64,000 nucleotides of DNA from Viridibacillus arenosi (lineage in GTDB: Bacteria; Bacillota; Bacilli; Bacillales_A; Planococcaceae), in NCBI RefSeq assembly GCF_001955655.1, contig NZ_MSPW01000014.1, forward strand, positions 1 to 64,000, read 5' to 3'. The notes beneath the pieces were generated by a model. That model worked only from the letters and a program-made list of their open reading frames with translations, was not told the DNA's origin and made no database searches. Position numbers and translations under genes: made by a program. Below are positions 1 to 7,876 of this stretch, one piece after another. Each line of letters starts with the position of its first letter. Position 1 is the first letter of the stretch.

Positions 1-21
1 ATTAAAAGGAGGTGAAAACAA

Positions 22-99
22 ATGAAAATTAAAGCGAAACCAATGCAAATTAAGAATCTTAAAAATGTAGCACGTTACGGCGGTTCATGTAAATGCTAA
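22..99 (+). CDS. RiPP-like precursor peptide 1, 25 aa
   Basis: An ATG preceded by a very strong AAAGGAGGTG site encodes a 25-residue peptide. Residues 1-15 (MKIKAKPMQIKNLKN) are lysine-rich and have no acidic residue. The tail is VARYGGSCKC, with a Gly-Gly pair and two cysteines, the last one C-terminal. The next gene repeats the leader exactly and varies the tail, which is the classic pattern of ribosomal peptide precursors with a conserved leader and variable core. It lies directly upstream of a codirectional locus with an ATP-grasp ligase, acyl-transfer enzymes, M16 peptidases and an exporter, which supports a substrate role. The modification and the cleavage site are unknown. Being a precursor is inference; the ORF and its RBS are seen directly. 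Confidence 0.8.
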   Translation: MKIKAKPMQIKNLKNVARYGGSCKC

Positions 100-111
100 A
101 TCGATTGGTAG

Positions 112-152
112 TTAACATGTCGAAAACTAATGAATAGTTTTCGACATGTTAA
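112..152 (+). promoter_or_regulatory. 17-bp perfect hairpin between the two precursor genes
   Basis: Bases 112-128 and 136-152 are exact reverse complements around a 7-nt loop (129-135). No T-tract follows; the second RBS begins just after the stem. It may be an RNA processing or stability element, or a way to tune the dose of the second peptide. Confidence 0.7.
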
Positions 153-168
153 AAGGAGGTGAAAACAA

Positions 169-249
169 ATGAAAATTAAAGCGAAACCAATGCAAATTAA
201 GAATCTTAAAAATATAGTTCGTTACGGCGGTGCATGCGGTAAATGCTAA
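169..249 (+). CDS. RiPP-like precursor peptide 2, 26 aa
   Basis: This is the second copy of the short peptide gene, with the same AAAGGAGGTG site and an identical leader through residue 15. The tail is IVRYGGACGKC: against copy 1 it has V-A changed to I-V, S to A, and one extra Gly between the cysteines. RYGG, the Cys and the Lys-Cys end are kept. Selective conservation of Arg-Tyr-Gly-Gly and both cysteines suggests that these are the processed or modified residues. No double-glycine (C39) peptidase is seen nearby, so the M16 pair at 10421-13948 is the best candidate for maturation. Confidence 0.82.
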   Translation: MKIKAKPMQIKNLKNIVRYGGACGKC

Positions 250-256
250 AAGTGGA

Positions 257-298
257 TATAAAAGAAATTCCCCTTCCCTAGATGGGGTTTCTTTTATA
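257..298 (+). terminator. Terminator-like hairpin after the precursor genes
   Basis: Arms 257-273 and 284-298 pair over about 15 bp with a 2-nt bulge. The GC pairs (CCCC/GGGG) sit near the apex and the descending arm is T-rich (TTTCTTTTATA). A leaky terminator between short precursor genes and modifying enzymes would keep the peptide in excess over the enzymes, as in many RiPP loci. Confidence 0.65.
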
Positions 299-325
299 AC
301 TTAAAATAAAAGGGTGACCAATACA

Positions 326-1258
326 TTGATATACATTGATTATATTGAAAACTATATTCCTGAAAAAGTAATAGACATATCAGAATTACAGGATTACTTA
401 AATTTAAAAAATTATCAAATTAAAGTTTTTAAAAAAATCCACGGATTAAAAGAAATCAGGAAAGAAGAAGGTTCATTAACAAAATTATTAAGTACGCCAA
501 TATTAAATATATTTGAGCGAAACAGTAGTTTTAGACAGGAAATTAAATACATTATTTATTGTCATACTATTCAGAATGTTCACCCATTTCCGTTGGATAT
601 GTTTAAAGAAATAAGTGAAATTTGCAATATACATAATACGATAAATTTTTCAATAAATCAACAAAATTGCGCTTCAAGTCTAGTCGCATTAGAAATTGCA
701 GACAGCTTATTAAATAGTACAGATAAAAATGATAAGGTGCTCTTGTTAATGGGGGAAAAGGTTTTCAATCCAATTATGCAATTAATTAATAATACCACTA
801 TTTTAGGAGAGGCATCAACAGCAGTCATCTTATCTAGAAATAGTAATAAAAATATTAAGTTTATTAAAACAAAAACTAAAATATTAGGGAAATATGCTGA
901 AGGAATCGGCATTAGTCAGGAAGAACAAAAACAATTCGAAAAAAATTATGTACCAACCTTGTCAGCATTAATAATAGAAACGGTTAATGATCTTGATTTA
1001 GAATTGTCAAAAATATCTCTAATCTTACCGCATAATGTGAATGTATCTTCTTGGAAACAGATATCTAAATCCTTAGAGTTTCCTATCCAAAAAATATATT
1101 TAAAAAATGTGGAGAAATATGGACATTGCTTTTGCTCTGATCCATTTTTAAATTTAGATTGTGCAATCAGTGATGGCCTGTTAAAAAAAGGTGATTATTT
1201 CTTGATGGTTTCAGTTGGCTTAGGTGCAACGTTTGCTGTGAGCCTATTTCAATTTTAA
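326..1258 (+). CDS. KAS III (FabH)-like condensing/acyl-transfer enzyme A
   Basis: A thiolase-fold KAS III-like protein of about 310 aa. The nucleophile region reads NQQNCASSLVALEIA, with Cys near residue 115. A His follows in LPHNVN (the FabH HxxN region). The FabH Asn motif is replaced by GHCFCSD, with an Asp in the position seen in Cys-His-Asp acyltransferases of the CerJ type. It is the only one of the four KAS III-like proteins here that keeps both Cys and His, so it is the likeliest catalytic member, as a condensing enzyme or an acyltransferase. The TTG at 326 is preferred because AAAAGGG sits 11 nt upstream and the start then aligns with the paralogue at 5065. A GTG at 314 is the alternative. 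Confidence 0.85.
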   Translation: MIYIDYIENYIPEKVIDISELQDYLNLKNYQIKVFKKIHGLKEIRKEEGSLTKLLSTPILNIFERNSSFRQEIKYIIYCHTIQNVHPFPLDMFKEISEICNIHNTINFSINQQNCASSLVALEIADSLLNSTDKNDKVLLLMGEKVFNPIMQLINNTTILGEASTAVILSRNSNKNIKFIKTKTKILGKYAEGIGISQEEQKQFEKNYVPTLSALIIETVNDLDLELSKISLILPHNVNVSSWKQISKSLEFPIQKIYLKNVEKYGHCFCSDPFLNLDCAISDGLLKKGDYFLMVSVGLGATFAVSLFQF

Positions 1259-1270
1259 TGGAGGTGTGAG

Positions 1271-2647
1271 ATGGAAAATATAGGTTGTAATTTAAGTGCT
1301 CATCTAAAAAAAGCACTAGTAGACGACGAAAAAGCAAAATTTATATATATTAATAACTTTGAAGTTGAACAGTATTGGAAACCGCCAGAAACGGTAGGTA
1401 TTCCTTCGGTTTCCATTGGTAATGCAAGGTTGATGGTCAATAGATTGGAAGAACAAGGTGTATTACTTGCCAGCCCAACAGATATTGTAATTCTAAAACG
1501 ACCTGTCAGTACTCACTTCTTGCAGTATTTACAAAGTTTACTAGAGTGTCCGGGTATTATCTATGTTGAGAACAGTAATCCAAACTTAAATATTACGAAG
1601 GACATTCTAAATTGCCAAAAAACAATTCAACATCTAAAAGAACTGAAAAATACGAATAATAACATTTACTTTATGCCTTATGGATGTTCTGAGTACGAAG
1701 AACAGCTCTCAGAATTAACAGGTATTCCTCTTGCAGTGCCAAGTAGTCATGTTTTTAGCAAAGTAAACACTAAAGTATATAGTCGTGTTCTGAATCAAAA
1801 AGTAAATATCAGGCAGATTCCTGGAGGGGAGTGTGATTCCGTAGATAGTTTGTTAGAGACATATCAAAACTTGAAGCATTATCTAATAAGTGGAGAAAGA
1901 TTAGTCTTAAAGGAATCTCTGGGTGTGTCAGGAAAAGGATTAATTATTATTGATTCGGAAGAAAAATTTAATAAAGCAATTAAGATGATAGAAAAAGGGC
2001 TTAATAAAAAAAACAATGGAAAAGTGAGCTTTGTTTTAGAAAAATGGATTAGGAAAACAGCTGATATTAATTATCAAATACTAATTGAAAGAAACGGCAA
2101 AGTTATTTATTACGGTGCAAAGGAATGCATTGTAGAAGATGGAGTTCATCGTGGACATCTTTATCCAACTTACATCACAAGAAAGCTGGATGAAGAACTG
2201 CGTAAAGCTGGAGAAAAAATAGGTAGACAATTATATCAAGACGGTTATTACGGAATAGTTGGAATCGATGCGATATATGATCAGGAGGATATGCTTTGGC
2301 CAAACCTTGAAATCAATGCACGATTTAATATGGCCTCCTACCAAATGAGAATACAAGAAAATTTTTTACAAAATCAAGGGCACGCATTAGCAAAATATTA
2401 TGAATTAAAGTTGAGTCGTCAAATATCATTTAATGAAATATTTACTTTACTTGAAAACTTTATGATTACTACCAATGGACAAGAAGGTTTCTTAATTAAC
2501 AATTTTGCGACTGTTAACTCCGGTTTCAGTAAAGAAGGTAAGTTTTTCAAGGGGAGATTGTACGGAGTTTTAATGGCAAGTAATATGGGTTCACTGTTTG
2601 ATTTGGATCGTAGAATACAGATTCAATTAAATAAAATTCAAGAATGA
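1271..2647 (+). CDS. ATP-grasp amino acid ligase, BtrJ-like
   Basis: A 458-aa ATP-grasp protein. The nucleotide-binding lysine strand (RLVLKESLGVSGKG) lies near residues 210-225, a central FVLEKWIRK segment follows, and a metal-binding end reads NLEINARFNM. It is followed directly by a PLP decarboxylase and an ACP. That trio matches butirosin BtrJ (ATP-grasp, loads glutamate on the ACP), BtrK and BtrI. I infer that it activates an amino acid as an acyl phosphate and attaches it to the phosphopantetheine of the ACP at 3972. It could instead ligate an amino acid to the precursor peptide. It starts 12 nt after the previous gene, with a GGAGGTG site. Confidence 0.82.
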   Translation: MENIGCNLSAHLKKALVDDEKAKFIYINNFEVEQYWKPPETVGIPSVSIGNARLMVNRLEEQGVLLASPTDIVILKRPVSTHFLQYLQSLLECPGIIYVENSNPNLNITKDILNCQKTIQHLKELKNTNNNIYFMPYGCSEYEEQLSELTGIPLAVPSSHVFSKVNTKVYSRVLNQKVNIRQIPGGECDSVDSLLETYQNLKHYLISGERLVLKESLGVSGKGLIIIDSEEKFNKAIKMIEKGLNKKNNGKVSFVLEKWIRKTADINYQILIERNGKVIYYGAKECIVEDGVHRGHLYPTYITRKLDEELRKAGEKIGRQLYQDGYYGIVGIDAIYDQEDMLWPNLEINARFNMASYQMRIQENFLQNQGHALAKYYELKLSRQISFNEIFTLLENFMITTNGQEGFLINNFATVNSGFSKEGKFFKGRLYGVLMASNMGSLFDLDRRIQIQLNKIQE

Positions 2648-2665
2648 GGGGAGGAAACAAGATAA

Positions 2666-3943
2666 ATGGTATATGAAATACAAGGAATACCTATAAGTGA
2701 TTTAGCAGAAAAATATGGTACACCTCTTTATATATATGACGGGCAAGAAATTTCTAATATATTTTTAGAGTTGAAAAGCAATATTACAAAGCATCTTGAA
2801 GTATTTTTTTCTTTAAAATCGAACCCTAATATTTCTGTCTATAACTTGCTAAAATCATTGGGAGCAAAAGCTGAAGTTTCTTCATTGACAGAATTAAAAA
2901 CGGTCCTAATGGCAAATACAGATCCAGAAAATATTATTTTTTTAGGGCCGGGAAAAAGTGAAGAAGAAATTACAAGTTGTATCGATCATTCTATTTATGC
3001 AATCGTATGCGAATCTTTTCAAGAATTAGAATTAATCAATAAAATTGCTTCTATTCGCAAAAAGAGAGCACGTGTGGCAATTAGAGTGAATCCAACATTT
3101 TCAATTAAAGGTTCTAGGCTTGCAATGGGAGGAAAGCCTCGGCAATTCGGAATAGATGAAGAAATAGTATTTCAAAATTTAGCCTTGCTAAAGTCATATG
3201 AAAATGTGGATATTATTGGAATTCAAGTATACATGGGGACAAGAATTTTAGATGAGAATGTGATCTGCCAAAACACAATTAACATTTTAAAGTTGGCAGT
3301 ACGGTTTAGTGAACAAACGGGTCTAGCATTACAATTTGTCGATATTGGTGGAGGATTAGGCGTACCTTATTTTAGTAATGAAGAGGATCTTAATATACAA
3401 AAATTAGGTGAACAACTATCTCCTATTATTAATGATTTTAAAGACTCTTTTCCGAATACAAAGCTGGCGATGGAAGTAGGAAGATATCTCGTTGCTAAAT
3501 CTGGCATGTTTGTATCCAAAGTCAATTATATAAAAAAATCTAGAGAAGAAAATTTCATTATAACAGATGGTGGAACAAATTGTCATATGGCTGCAGTCGG
3601 AATAGGTAGTTTTGTTAAAAGAAATTTTCCTATGAAGAATTTAACGAATTTAGATGAGGCGGACATTGATACTTATAATGTAACGGGTCCACTATGTACT
3701 CCAAATGATGTGGTTGGAAAAAATGTTGAACTCTCAAAGGTCCAAAGAGGGGATCTTATTGGGATTTTACAATCAGGTGCATACGGTCCAAGTGCATCAC
3801 CTGGTCTGTTTTTAAGTCATGGTTTTCCTGCTGAAGTGTTGATTCATAGTGGGAAACACTATCTGGTTAGAAGACGTGATAATTCAGAGGATATTATAGG
3901 CAAACAAATACTAGTTAATGAAAAGATATTTCATTTAGTTTAA
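2666..3943 (+). CDS. Fold-type III PLP decarboxylase, BtrK-like
   Basis: A 425-aa member of the ornithine/diaminopimelate decarboxylase-2 family. The PLP lysine is in FFSLKSNPN near residue 50. The glycine-rich phosphate loop is DIGGGLGVPY, and the second-subunit cysteine motif is GPLCTPND rather than the CESGD typical of LysA. The length equals that of BtrK, which decarboxylates glutamyl-S-ACP to the gamma-aminobutyryl thioester. With the adjacent ligase and ACP, decarboxylation of an ACP-bound amino acid is the best reading; the substrate (Glu or another acid) cannot be told from sequence. A housekeeping LysA role is unlikely in this context. Confidence 0.85.
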   Translation: MVYEIQGIPISDLAEKYGTPLYIYDGQEISNIFLELKSNITKHLEVFFSLKSNPNISVYNLLKSLGAKAEVSSLTELKTVLMANTDPENIIFLGPGKSEEEITSCIDHSIYAIVCESFQELELINKIASIRKKRARVAIRVNPTFSIKGSRLAMGGKPRQFGIDEEIVFQNLALLKSYENVDIIGIQVYMGTRILDENVICQNTINILKLAVRFSEQTGLALQFVDIGGGLGVPYFSNEEDLNIQKLGEQLSPIINDFKDSFPNTKLAMEVGRYLVAKSGMFVSKVNYIKKSREENFIITDGGTNCHMAAVGIGSFVKRNFPMKNLTNLDEADIDTYNVTGPLCTPNDVVGKNVELSKVQRGDLIGILQSGAYGPSASPGLFLSHGFPAEVLIHSGKHYLVRRRDNSEDIIGKQILVNEKIFHLV

Positions 3944-3971
3944 TACAATAATAGAAAGGAATTGATAAATA

Positions 3972-4226
3972 ATGAGTAAGAATACTTTTGAGGTGGCTAT
4001 AGCAGCATTAAGAGAAGTGTTGGATATTGATGAGATGGAGGAAATACTACCTGAAACAACATTAGAATCATTAAGTCTTGATTCTACATCGATTTTTGAA
4101 CTTTTAATGGTTTTGGAAGACAATATTGAGGGATTATCTATAGATCCCGAAGACATTGAACCGGAATATTTTGAATCCGTAGAGACAATTGTTGATTATA
4201 TTGATAAATCTTTAGTAAATGCATGA
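3972..4226 (+). CDS. Acyl (aminoacyl) carrier protein
   Basis: An 84-aa acidic helical protein with the 4'-phosphopantetheine motif LDSTS; the modified serine is Ser38 after Asp37. It has the normal ACP length. It has a good AAAGGA site and follows the decarboxylase by 28 nt. It should carry the amino acid loaded by the ATP-grasp enzyme and present it to the decarboxylase, the KAS III-like proteins and the acyl-CoA dehydrogenase-like proteins. No phosphopantetheinyl transferase is encoded in the locus, so a cellular one (AcpS or Sfp type) must act on it. Confidence 0.9.
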   Translation: MSKNTFEVAIAALREVLDIDEMEEILPETTLESLSLDSTSIFELLMVLEDNIEGLSIDPEDIEPEYFESVETIVDYIDKSLVNA

Positions 4227-4238
4227 ATGAATGAATGA
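4223..4238 (+). repeat. (ATGA)4 tetranucleotide repeat at the ACP stop/next start
   Basis: Four perfect ATGA units span the ACP stop codon (TGA 4224-4226) and the ATG of the next gene (4235). Each unit is a start/stop overlap, so ribosomes ending on the ACP could restart without a separate RBS, which is otherwise weak here. Change in unit number would shift the coupling. Confidence 0.8.
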
Positions 4239-5062
4239 GTATGATAAAAATTAATTCGTATGTATGTAAACGGTTCTTGGAAAAGAGGTCATATACTCAT
4301 AGTATTGGGGAAATTCAATTTCAAACAGATTTAGCAGATATGTATGGACTTAAGGTGGATGAATCTCTATTGAATTCGGGGTTGAATAATTCATTTAGTT
4401 TTATGGGAACTAGCTTAATAGATCAATTATTAAAAACCGGGAATAAAATCGATGATGTAGATTTAGTCGTTTTAGTTTATTGTATCCCTGATATCAATCC
4501 GTCCATTTCAACTGTCAATTACTTAATTGAAAAATATAATCTAAATGCAAAAGGTTTTGCTGTTTCAGCAGTAGATACTTATGCTCCTTTTGCAGCAGTA
4601 AAAATCATCAAAGAGTTATTTTTTACAAAGAAGTGTAAAAAGGCACTTTTGTTAATGCTCGATCAATCTACATTATCATATTATGCTCCAGGTGTTAAAG
4701 ATATTGAAGATACAGCAATTGCTTGTCTATTTGAAAAAAATGGAACTGGTCCTTGTCTTGAACTGAATGAGTGGGGTTATGAATCCAATACTAATCTGCA
4801 TGAATGGATGAAAAAAATGAATCTAAATCAAAGTGATGATCAGTATATTATTTCGTCCAATCTAGAAGAGAAATATACAGAAATGCCATCCGAAATCACC
4901 TTTATTGCTTCCTCTAAGCAATTATGCACGTCCTTGTTTGCAAAGTTATTAAAATTAATACAAAAGGGCAAGATTCAGGGAGATTCATCTATTTATTTGT
5001 TAGATGGAAGCTTAAAGGAAAATGAACTGTATTATATGAAATTTAGCATACTTGGAGGTTGA
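4235..5062 (+). CDS. KAS III-like protein B lacking the catalytic cysteine
   Basis: A 275-aa KAS III-like protein, shorter than usual. The segment aligned with the nucleophile elbow reads FAVSAVDTYAPFAA, so the Cys is replaced by Val, and the His/Asn region is also missing near the shortened C-terminus. The fold signature GDSSIYLLDGS near the end is still visible. It is likely a non-catalytic partner (comparable in principle to a chain-length factor) of a Cys-bearing paralogue, possibly the one that follows with almost no gap. The start at 4235 is supported by the ATGA coupling repeat; a second in-frame ATG lies at 4241. Confidence 0.72.
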   Translation: MSMIKINSYVCKRFLEKRSYTHSIGEIQFQTDLADMYGLKVDESLLNSGLNNSFSFMGTSLIDQLLKTGNKIDDVDLVVLVYCIPDINPSISTVNYLIEKYNLNAKGFAVSAVDTYAPFAAVKIIKELFFTKKCKKALLLMLDQSTLSYYAPGVKDIEDTAIACLFEKNGTGPCLELNEWGYESNTNLHEWMKKMNLNQSDDQYIISSNLEEKYTEMPSEITFIASSKQLCTSLFAKLLKLIQKGKIQGDSSIYLLDGSLKENELYYMKFSILGG

Positions 5063-5064
5063 AT

Positions 5065-5991
5065 GTGAGTTTTGGAATTGCAAAAATTGGCACATATATC
5101 CCGAGCCTAAGGCAAAAGATTGATGAAGTATTAGAGTACTCTGGCTGCAATGAAAGAGAAATAAAATTAATGAAAAGATTACACAATATCCATCAAGTTC
5201 CCATTGTTGAAAATGGACAAAGATTGGAAGAGACCCTTCGTTATGCATTACTAGACCTTCATTTAGATATAAAAGTTGATTTAGTCTTGTATGCTCATTC
5301 GTTACTGGCGCAAGTTCCACATGATTATGGGTTGTTAAATAAAGTCTTAATGCCATTTGATTTATTAAGCACAAAAAAATTCGGGATTGCTCAAGAGGCA
5401 TGTGCTTCTTCCTTTTATGCAATGGAGCTCGCAGACTTGTATTTTGCAAAGAAAAAAAATGTAAATACGATTCTATTAATCTTGGGAGACCAATCCAATA
5501 TGACTACTAGATTAAGATATATAGAAAATTCTACCGTTATTGGAGATTCGGCAGTGGCAGTTCTGTTACAGAAAAAAAACGAAACAAATAAAGTACTGTC
5601 CATCGGTGTTTATAGGGATACTCGTTTTAATCAAGGGTTTTACGAAAATCCCCAAAAAACAGCTTTATTTAACGAAGAATACGTTTCCATTATTATTAAG
5701 GCGATACATGAAACATTGACAAAGGCGAATGTAGTTCTCGATGAAATTCAATATATTCTTCCCTACAATGTGAATAAAATGACTTGGAGAAAGTTTTCAA
5801 AACTTACCCATTTTCCTTTAGAAAACATCATTTTGGATTTACTTCCCGAGATTGGCCATACGTATACAACAGATTGCTTTATAAATTTAGATTATTTACA
5901 ATCTCAAAATAGATTAAAAAAGGGAGATAAGATTTTAATGGTAAGTGTAGGATTAGGTTGTTTTGTGGGATCTGCTGTCATTGAACATTAA
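5065..5991 (+). CDS. KAS III (FabH)-like protein C, Cys present
   Basis: A protein of about 308 aa, closely similar in layout to protein A. The nucleophile region is AQEACASSFYAMELA (Cys about residue 113). The usual His is Tyr (LPYNVN), while GHTYTTD, with its Asp, is kept. A Cys without the His suggests acyl transfer or acyl holding rather than decarboxylative condensation. The GTG at 5065 is preferred over the TTG at 5059 because GGAGG at 5054-5058 touches the TTG but leaves 6 nt to the GTG. The RBS lies inside the end of the preceding gene, consistent with coupled expression of B and C. Confidence 0.8.
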   Translation: MSFGIAKIGTYIPSLRQKIDEVLEYSGCNEREIKLMKRLHNIHQVPIVENGQRLEETLRYALLDLHLDIKVDLVLYAHSLLAQVPHDYGLLNKVLMPFDLLSTKKFGIAQEACASSFYAMELADLYFAKKKNVNTILLILGDQSNMTTRLRYIENSTVIGDSAVAVLLQKKNETNKVLSIGVYRDTRFNQGFYENPQKTALFNEEYVSIIIKAIHETLTKANVVLDEIQYILPYNVNKMTWRKFSKLTHFPLENIILDLLPEIGHTYTTDCFINLDYLQSQNRLKKGDKILMVSVGLGCFVGSAVIEH

Positions 5992-6017
5992 GAATTTATT
6001 ATAAAAGGAGATAAATA

Positions 6018-6713
6018 ATGTCAACACTTTTATCATCAAAAAATGAGAATTTATTGAACTATATAAATCGATTTTTAGAAGAGACCCGTGGTTTGAGCCT
6101 TTTTGAAGCTTTTGAATGGATTTTCAAAGCCTTTGAAAATCCAATTATTATATCATCCAATAATTATTTTCTTGCTCCTCACTCTGTTCTAGAGAATCCG
6201 AATACGCATATTCTTAGAGGTAATAATCTCTATCAATTGACCGAACTAAAATTTAATAAGGTTAATAATCATTTCATGGAACATGAAATGATTAGCTTAT
6301 TTAAAATGGATGACATACCTGAGAAGGGGTCCAACCAGATAGAAAATATTCCTTTAACAAAAAATGACTTTGCTTTATTCATACGGACGTGGATTGCATT
6401 GGAATGCCTTGCTTATGATAAAAAGCTTTTGAGCAACCGTTATTCAGGAAAATTACCGATTATTCAATACCAAATGGTGAAAGGGCAGTTTTCGGAGGCC
6501 ATTATTAAAATATATTCAATTATTAACAACTATATCAATGGAAATAGCACATTAGAGAATAAGTCTTTCAATGTATTTATTCACAATGAAATAGATGATT
6601 GTATGAATACTCTGATTAACCTAACTGGTGGTCATGGTGTCCTGACGGAAACAGTGAGCAGAAAAATTTATTTGTCTTTTGTCATCAAAAACCTGTTTGT
6701 AGAATCGGAGTGA
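6018..6713 (+). CDS. Acyl-CoA dehydrogenase-like C-terminal domain protein
   Basis: A 231-aa protein whose last 100 residues resemble the helical C-terminal domain of acyl-CoA dehydrogenases (IQYQMVKGQFSEAII and LTGGHGVLTETVSRKIYL). The N-terminal and middle beta domains seen in the next protein are absent or unrecognisable, and no catalytic Glu motif (EGT) is visible. It overlaps the next gene by 4 nt (GTGA), suggesting a heteromeric complex in which it complements the full-length dehydrogenase. A decayed paralogue is possible, but the intact frame, the AAAGGAG site and the coupling argue for function. Confidence 0.62.
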   Translation: MSTLLSSKNENLLNYINRFLEETRGLSLFEAFEWIFKAFENPIIISSNNYFLAPHSVLENPNTHILRGNNLYQLTELKFNKVNNHFMEHEMISLFKMDDIPEKGSNQIENIPLTKNDFALFIRTWIALECLAYDKKLLSNRYSGKLPIIQYQMVKGQFSEAIIKIYSIINNYINGNSTLENKSFNVFIHNEIDDCMNTLINLTGGHGVLTETVSRKIYLSFVIKNLFVESE

Positions 6714-7876
6714 ATATTTTGAATATAGAAAAATTAAATGCTTTTGAAGAAGCTATTAAATCGTACTCGCAAGAATTTCGGGATATTGGACTAATCATAG
6801 ATGAACAGCCTGATCGGCTACATGAATTTACGGATTTGGCCAGTGTTCAATTGTTATCACGAATGATGATTCCTTCTGAATATAATGATCATCCATTTAT
6901 CATTAATAATACAAAATTTTATGGTTTAACTTGCATTGAGAGAGTCATTGGGACTGAATGGCTTTCCTATGGGGATGCGGGAGTCGTTGTGGGGTGTCCA
7001 GGGCCTTCATTATCTGGAATCATTATTCAAGATTTTGCCGATGGGCAGCAAAAGGAACAGTATTACAGCAAATTGCTATCCAAACCTTGTTGGACTTTTT
7101 TTGCCTTAACTGAGCCTAATAAGGGATCGGATGCCATGCATATTGAAACAAATATGAAGAAAGTAAATGCATGCGATGGGCAAAGGTTATTAAACGGTGA
7201 GAAATATTTCATTGGGAACGGTACTCGGGCGGAAATCGGAGTTGTCTTTGCGCGTACCACAACCGGTCCAATAGGAATTGAAATGTGCTTGATTGAAAAG
7301 GACTCAGATGGTTTTTCTGCCGAAGCACTTGATACATTAGGTCTTCGCGCTCCGAAACTTAGTAGATTAACGTTCCAAAATGTTCGCATAAATGAAGAAC
7401 AGATTATTGGAAGGCATTTAAGCCCTTTAAAAAGAGGAATGCATGGAGCCATTACTGTTTTTAATAAAATGCGTCCTACAGTAGCTGCTATGGCACTGGG
7501 TGTTTCACAAGCAACTTATGATTACATGATTACCAATAAGAAGAATTTATCCTTAGATCAACAACAGAAACTGGAGAATTTTCAAAATGAGCTAATAACT
7601 ACTAGGAATCTCATTCGTCAAGCTGCATTGGAAGTGGATATTAATCCGCGGAATGGTTATGTCGGATCAATTGCAAAAGTGAGAGCTACCTCATTAGTGA
7701 AGCAGATCACTCAATATGCGCTAGATTTATTTGGTGAAGGAGCCTTTTTTGAACATCCATATTTAAACAAATGGTTCAGAGATGCATTTGCGTTTGAAAA
7801 CATGGAAGGTACTTCAAATATATTAAAATTAAATATTTTTCAAAGCTACATGAATGGAAAGATTTCGTATGTATAA
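6710..7876 (+). CDS. Acyl-CoA dehydrogenase family flavoprotein
   Basis: A 388-aa full-length acyl-CoA dehydrogenase fold. The family signature ALTEPNKGSDA lies near residue 135 and the flavin-loop region NGEKYFIGNG near 165. The C-terminal EGTSNILKL contains the Glu in the position of the catalytic base of the SCAD/MCAD class. Relatives in natural-product clusters oxidise ACP-bound aminoacyl groups, for example prolyl-S-carrier to pyrrole or pyrroline. Here it probably introduces a double bond or imine into the chain held on the ACP at 3972. The GTG start overlaps the previous stop; a TTG at 6719 is an alternative. Confidence 0.88.
   Translation: MNILNIEKLNAFEEAIKSYSQEFRDIGLIIDEQPDRLHEFTDLASVQLLSRMMIPSEYNDHPFIINNTKFYGLTCIERVIGTEWLSYGDAGVVVGCPGPSLSGIIIQDFADGQQKEQYYSKLLSKPCWTFFALTEPNKGSDAMHIETNMKKVNACDGQRLLNGEKYFIGNGTRAEIGVVFARTTTGPIGIEMCLIEKDSDGFSAEALDTLGLRAPKLSRLTFQNVRINEEQIIGRHLSPLKRGMHGAITVFNKMRPTVAAMALGVSQATYDYMITNKKNLSLDQQQKLENFQNELITTRNLIRQAALEVDINPRNGYVGSIAKVRATSLVKQITQYALDLFGEGAFFEHPYLNKWFRDAFAFENMEGTSNILKLNIFQSYMNGKISYV

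Larger units (their letters stand above)
2..213 (+). repeat. Tandem duplication of precursor RBS and leader (65 nt identical)
   Basis: Bases 2-66 and 149-213 are identical over 65 nt (offset 147), covering the RBS and codons 1-15. Identity ends where the variable tail begins. The first copy starts at the very edge of the window in the same sequence context, so more copies may lie upstream. Confidence 0.9.

Noticed and set aside
22-249. Small peptides as a toxin-antitoxin type I toxin
   Set aside because: No hydrophobic segment, no antisense RNA promoter evident; the tandem leader/core pattern and the enzyme cluster fit a RiPP better.
2666-3943. Housekeeping lysA (diaminopimelate decarboxylase)
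   Set aside because: It has GPLCTPND instead of the CESGD motif and lies between an ATP-grasp ligase and an ACP, as BtrK does.
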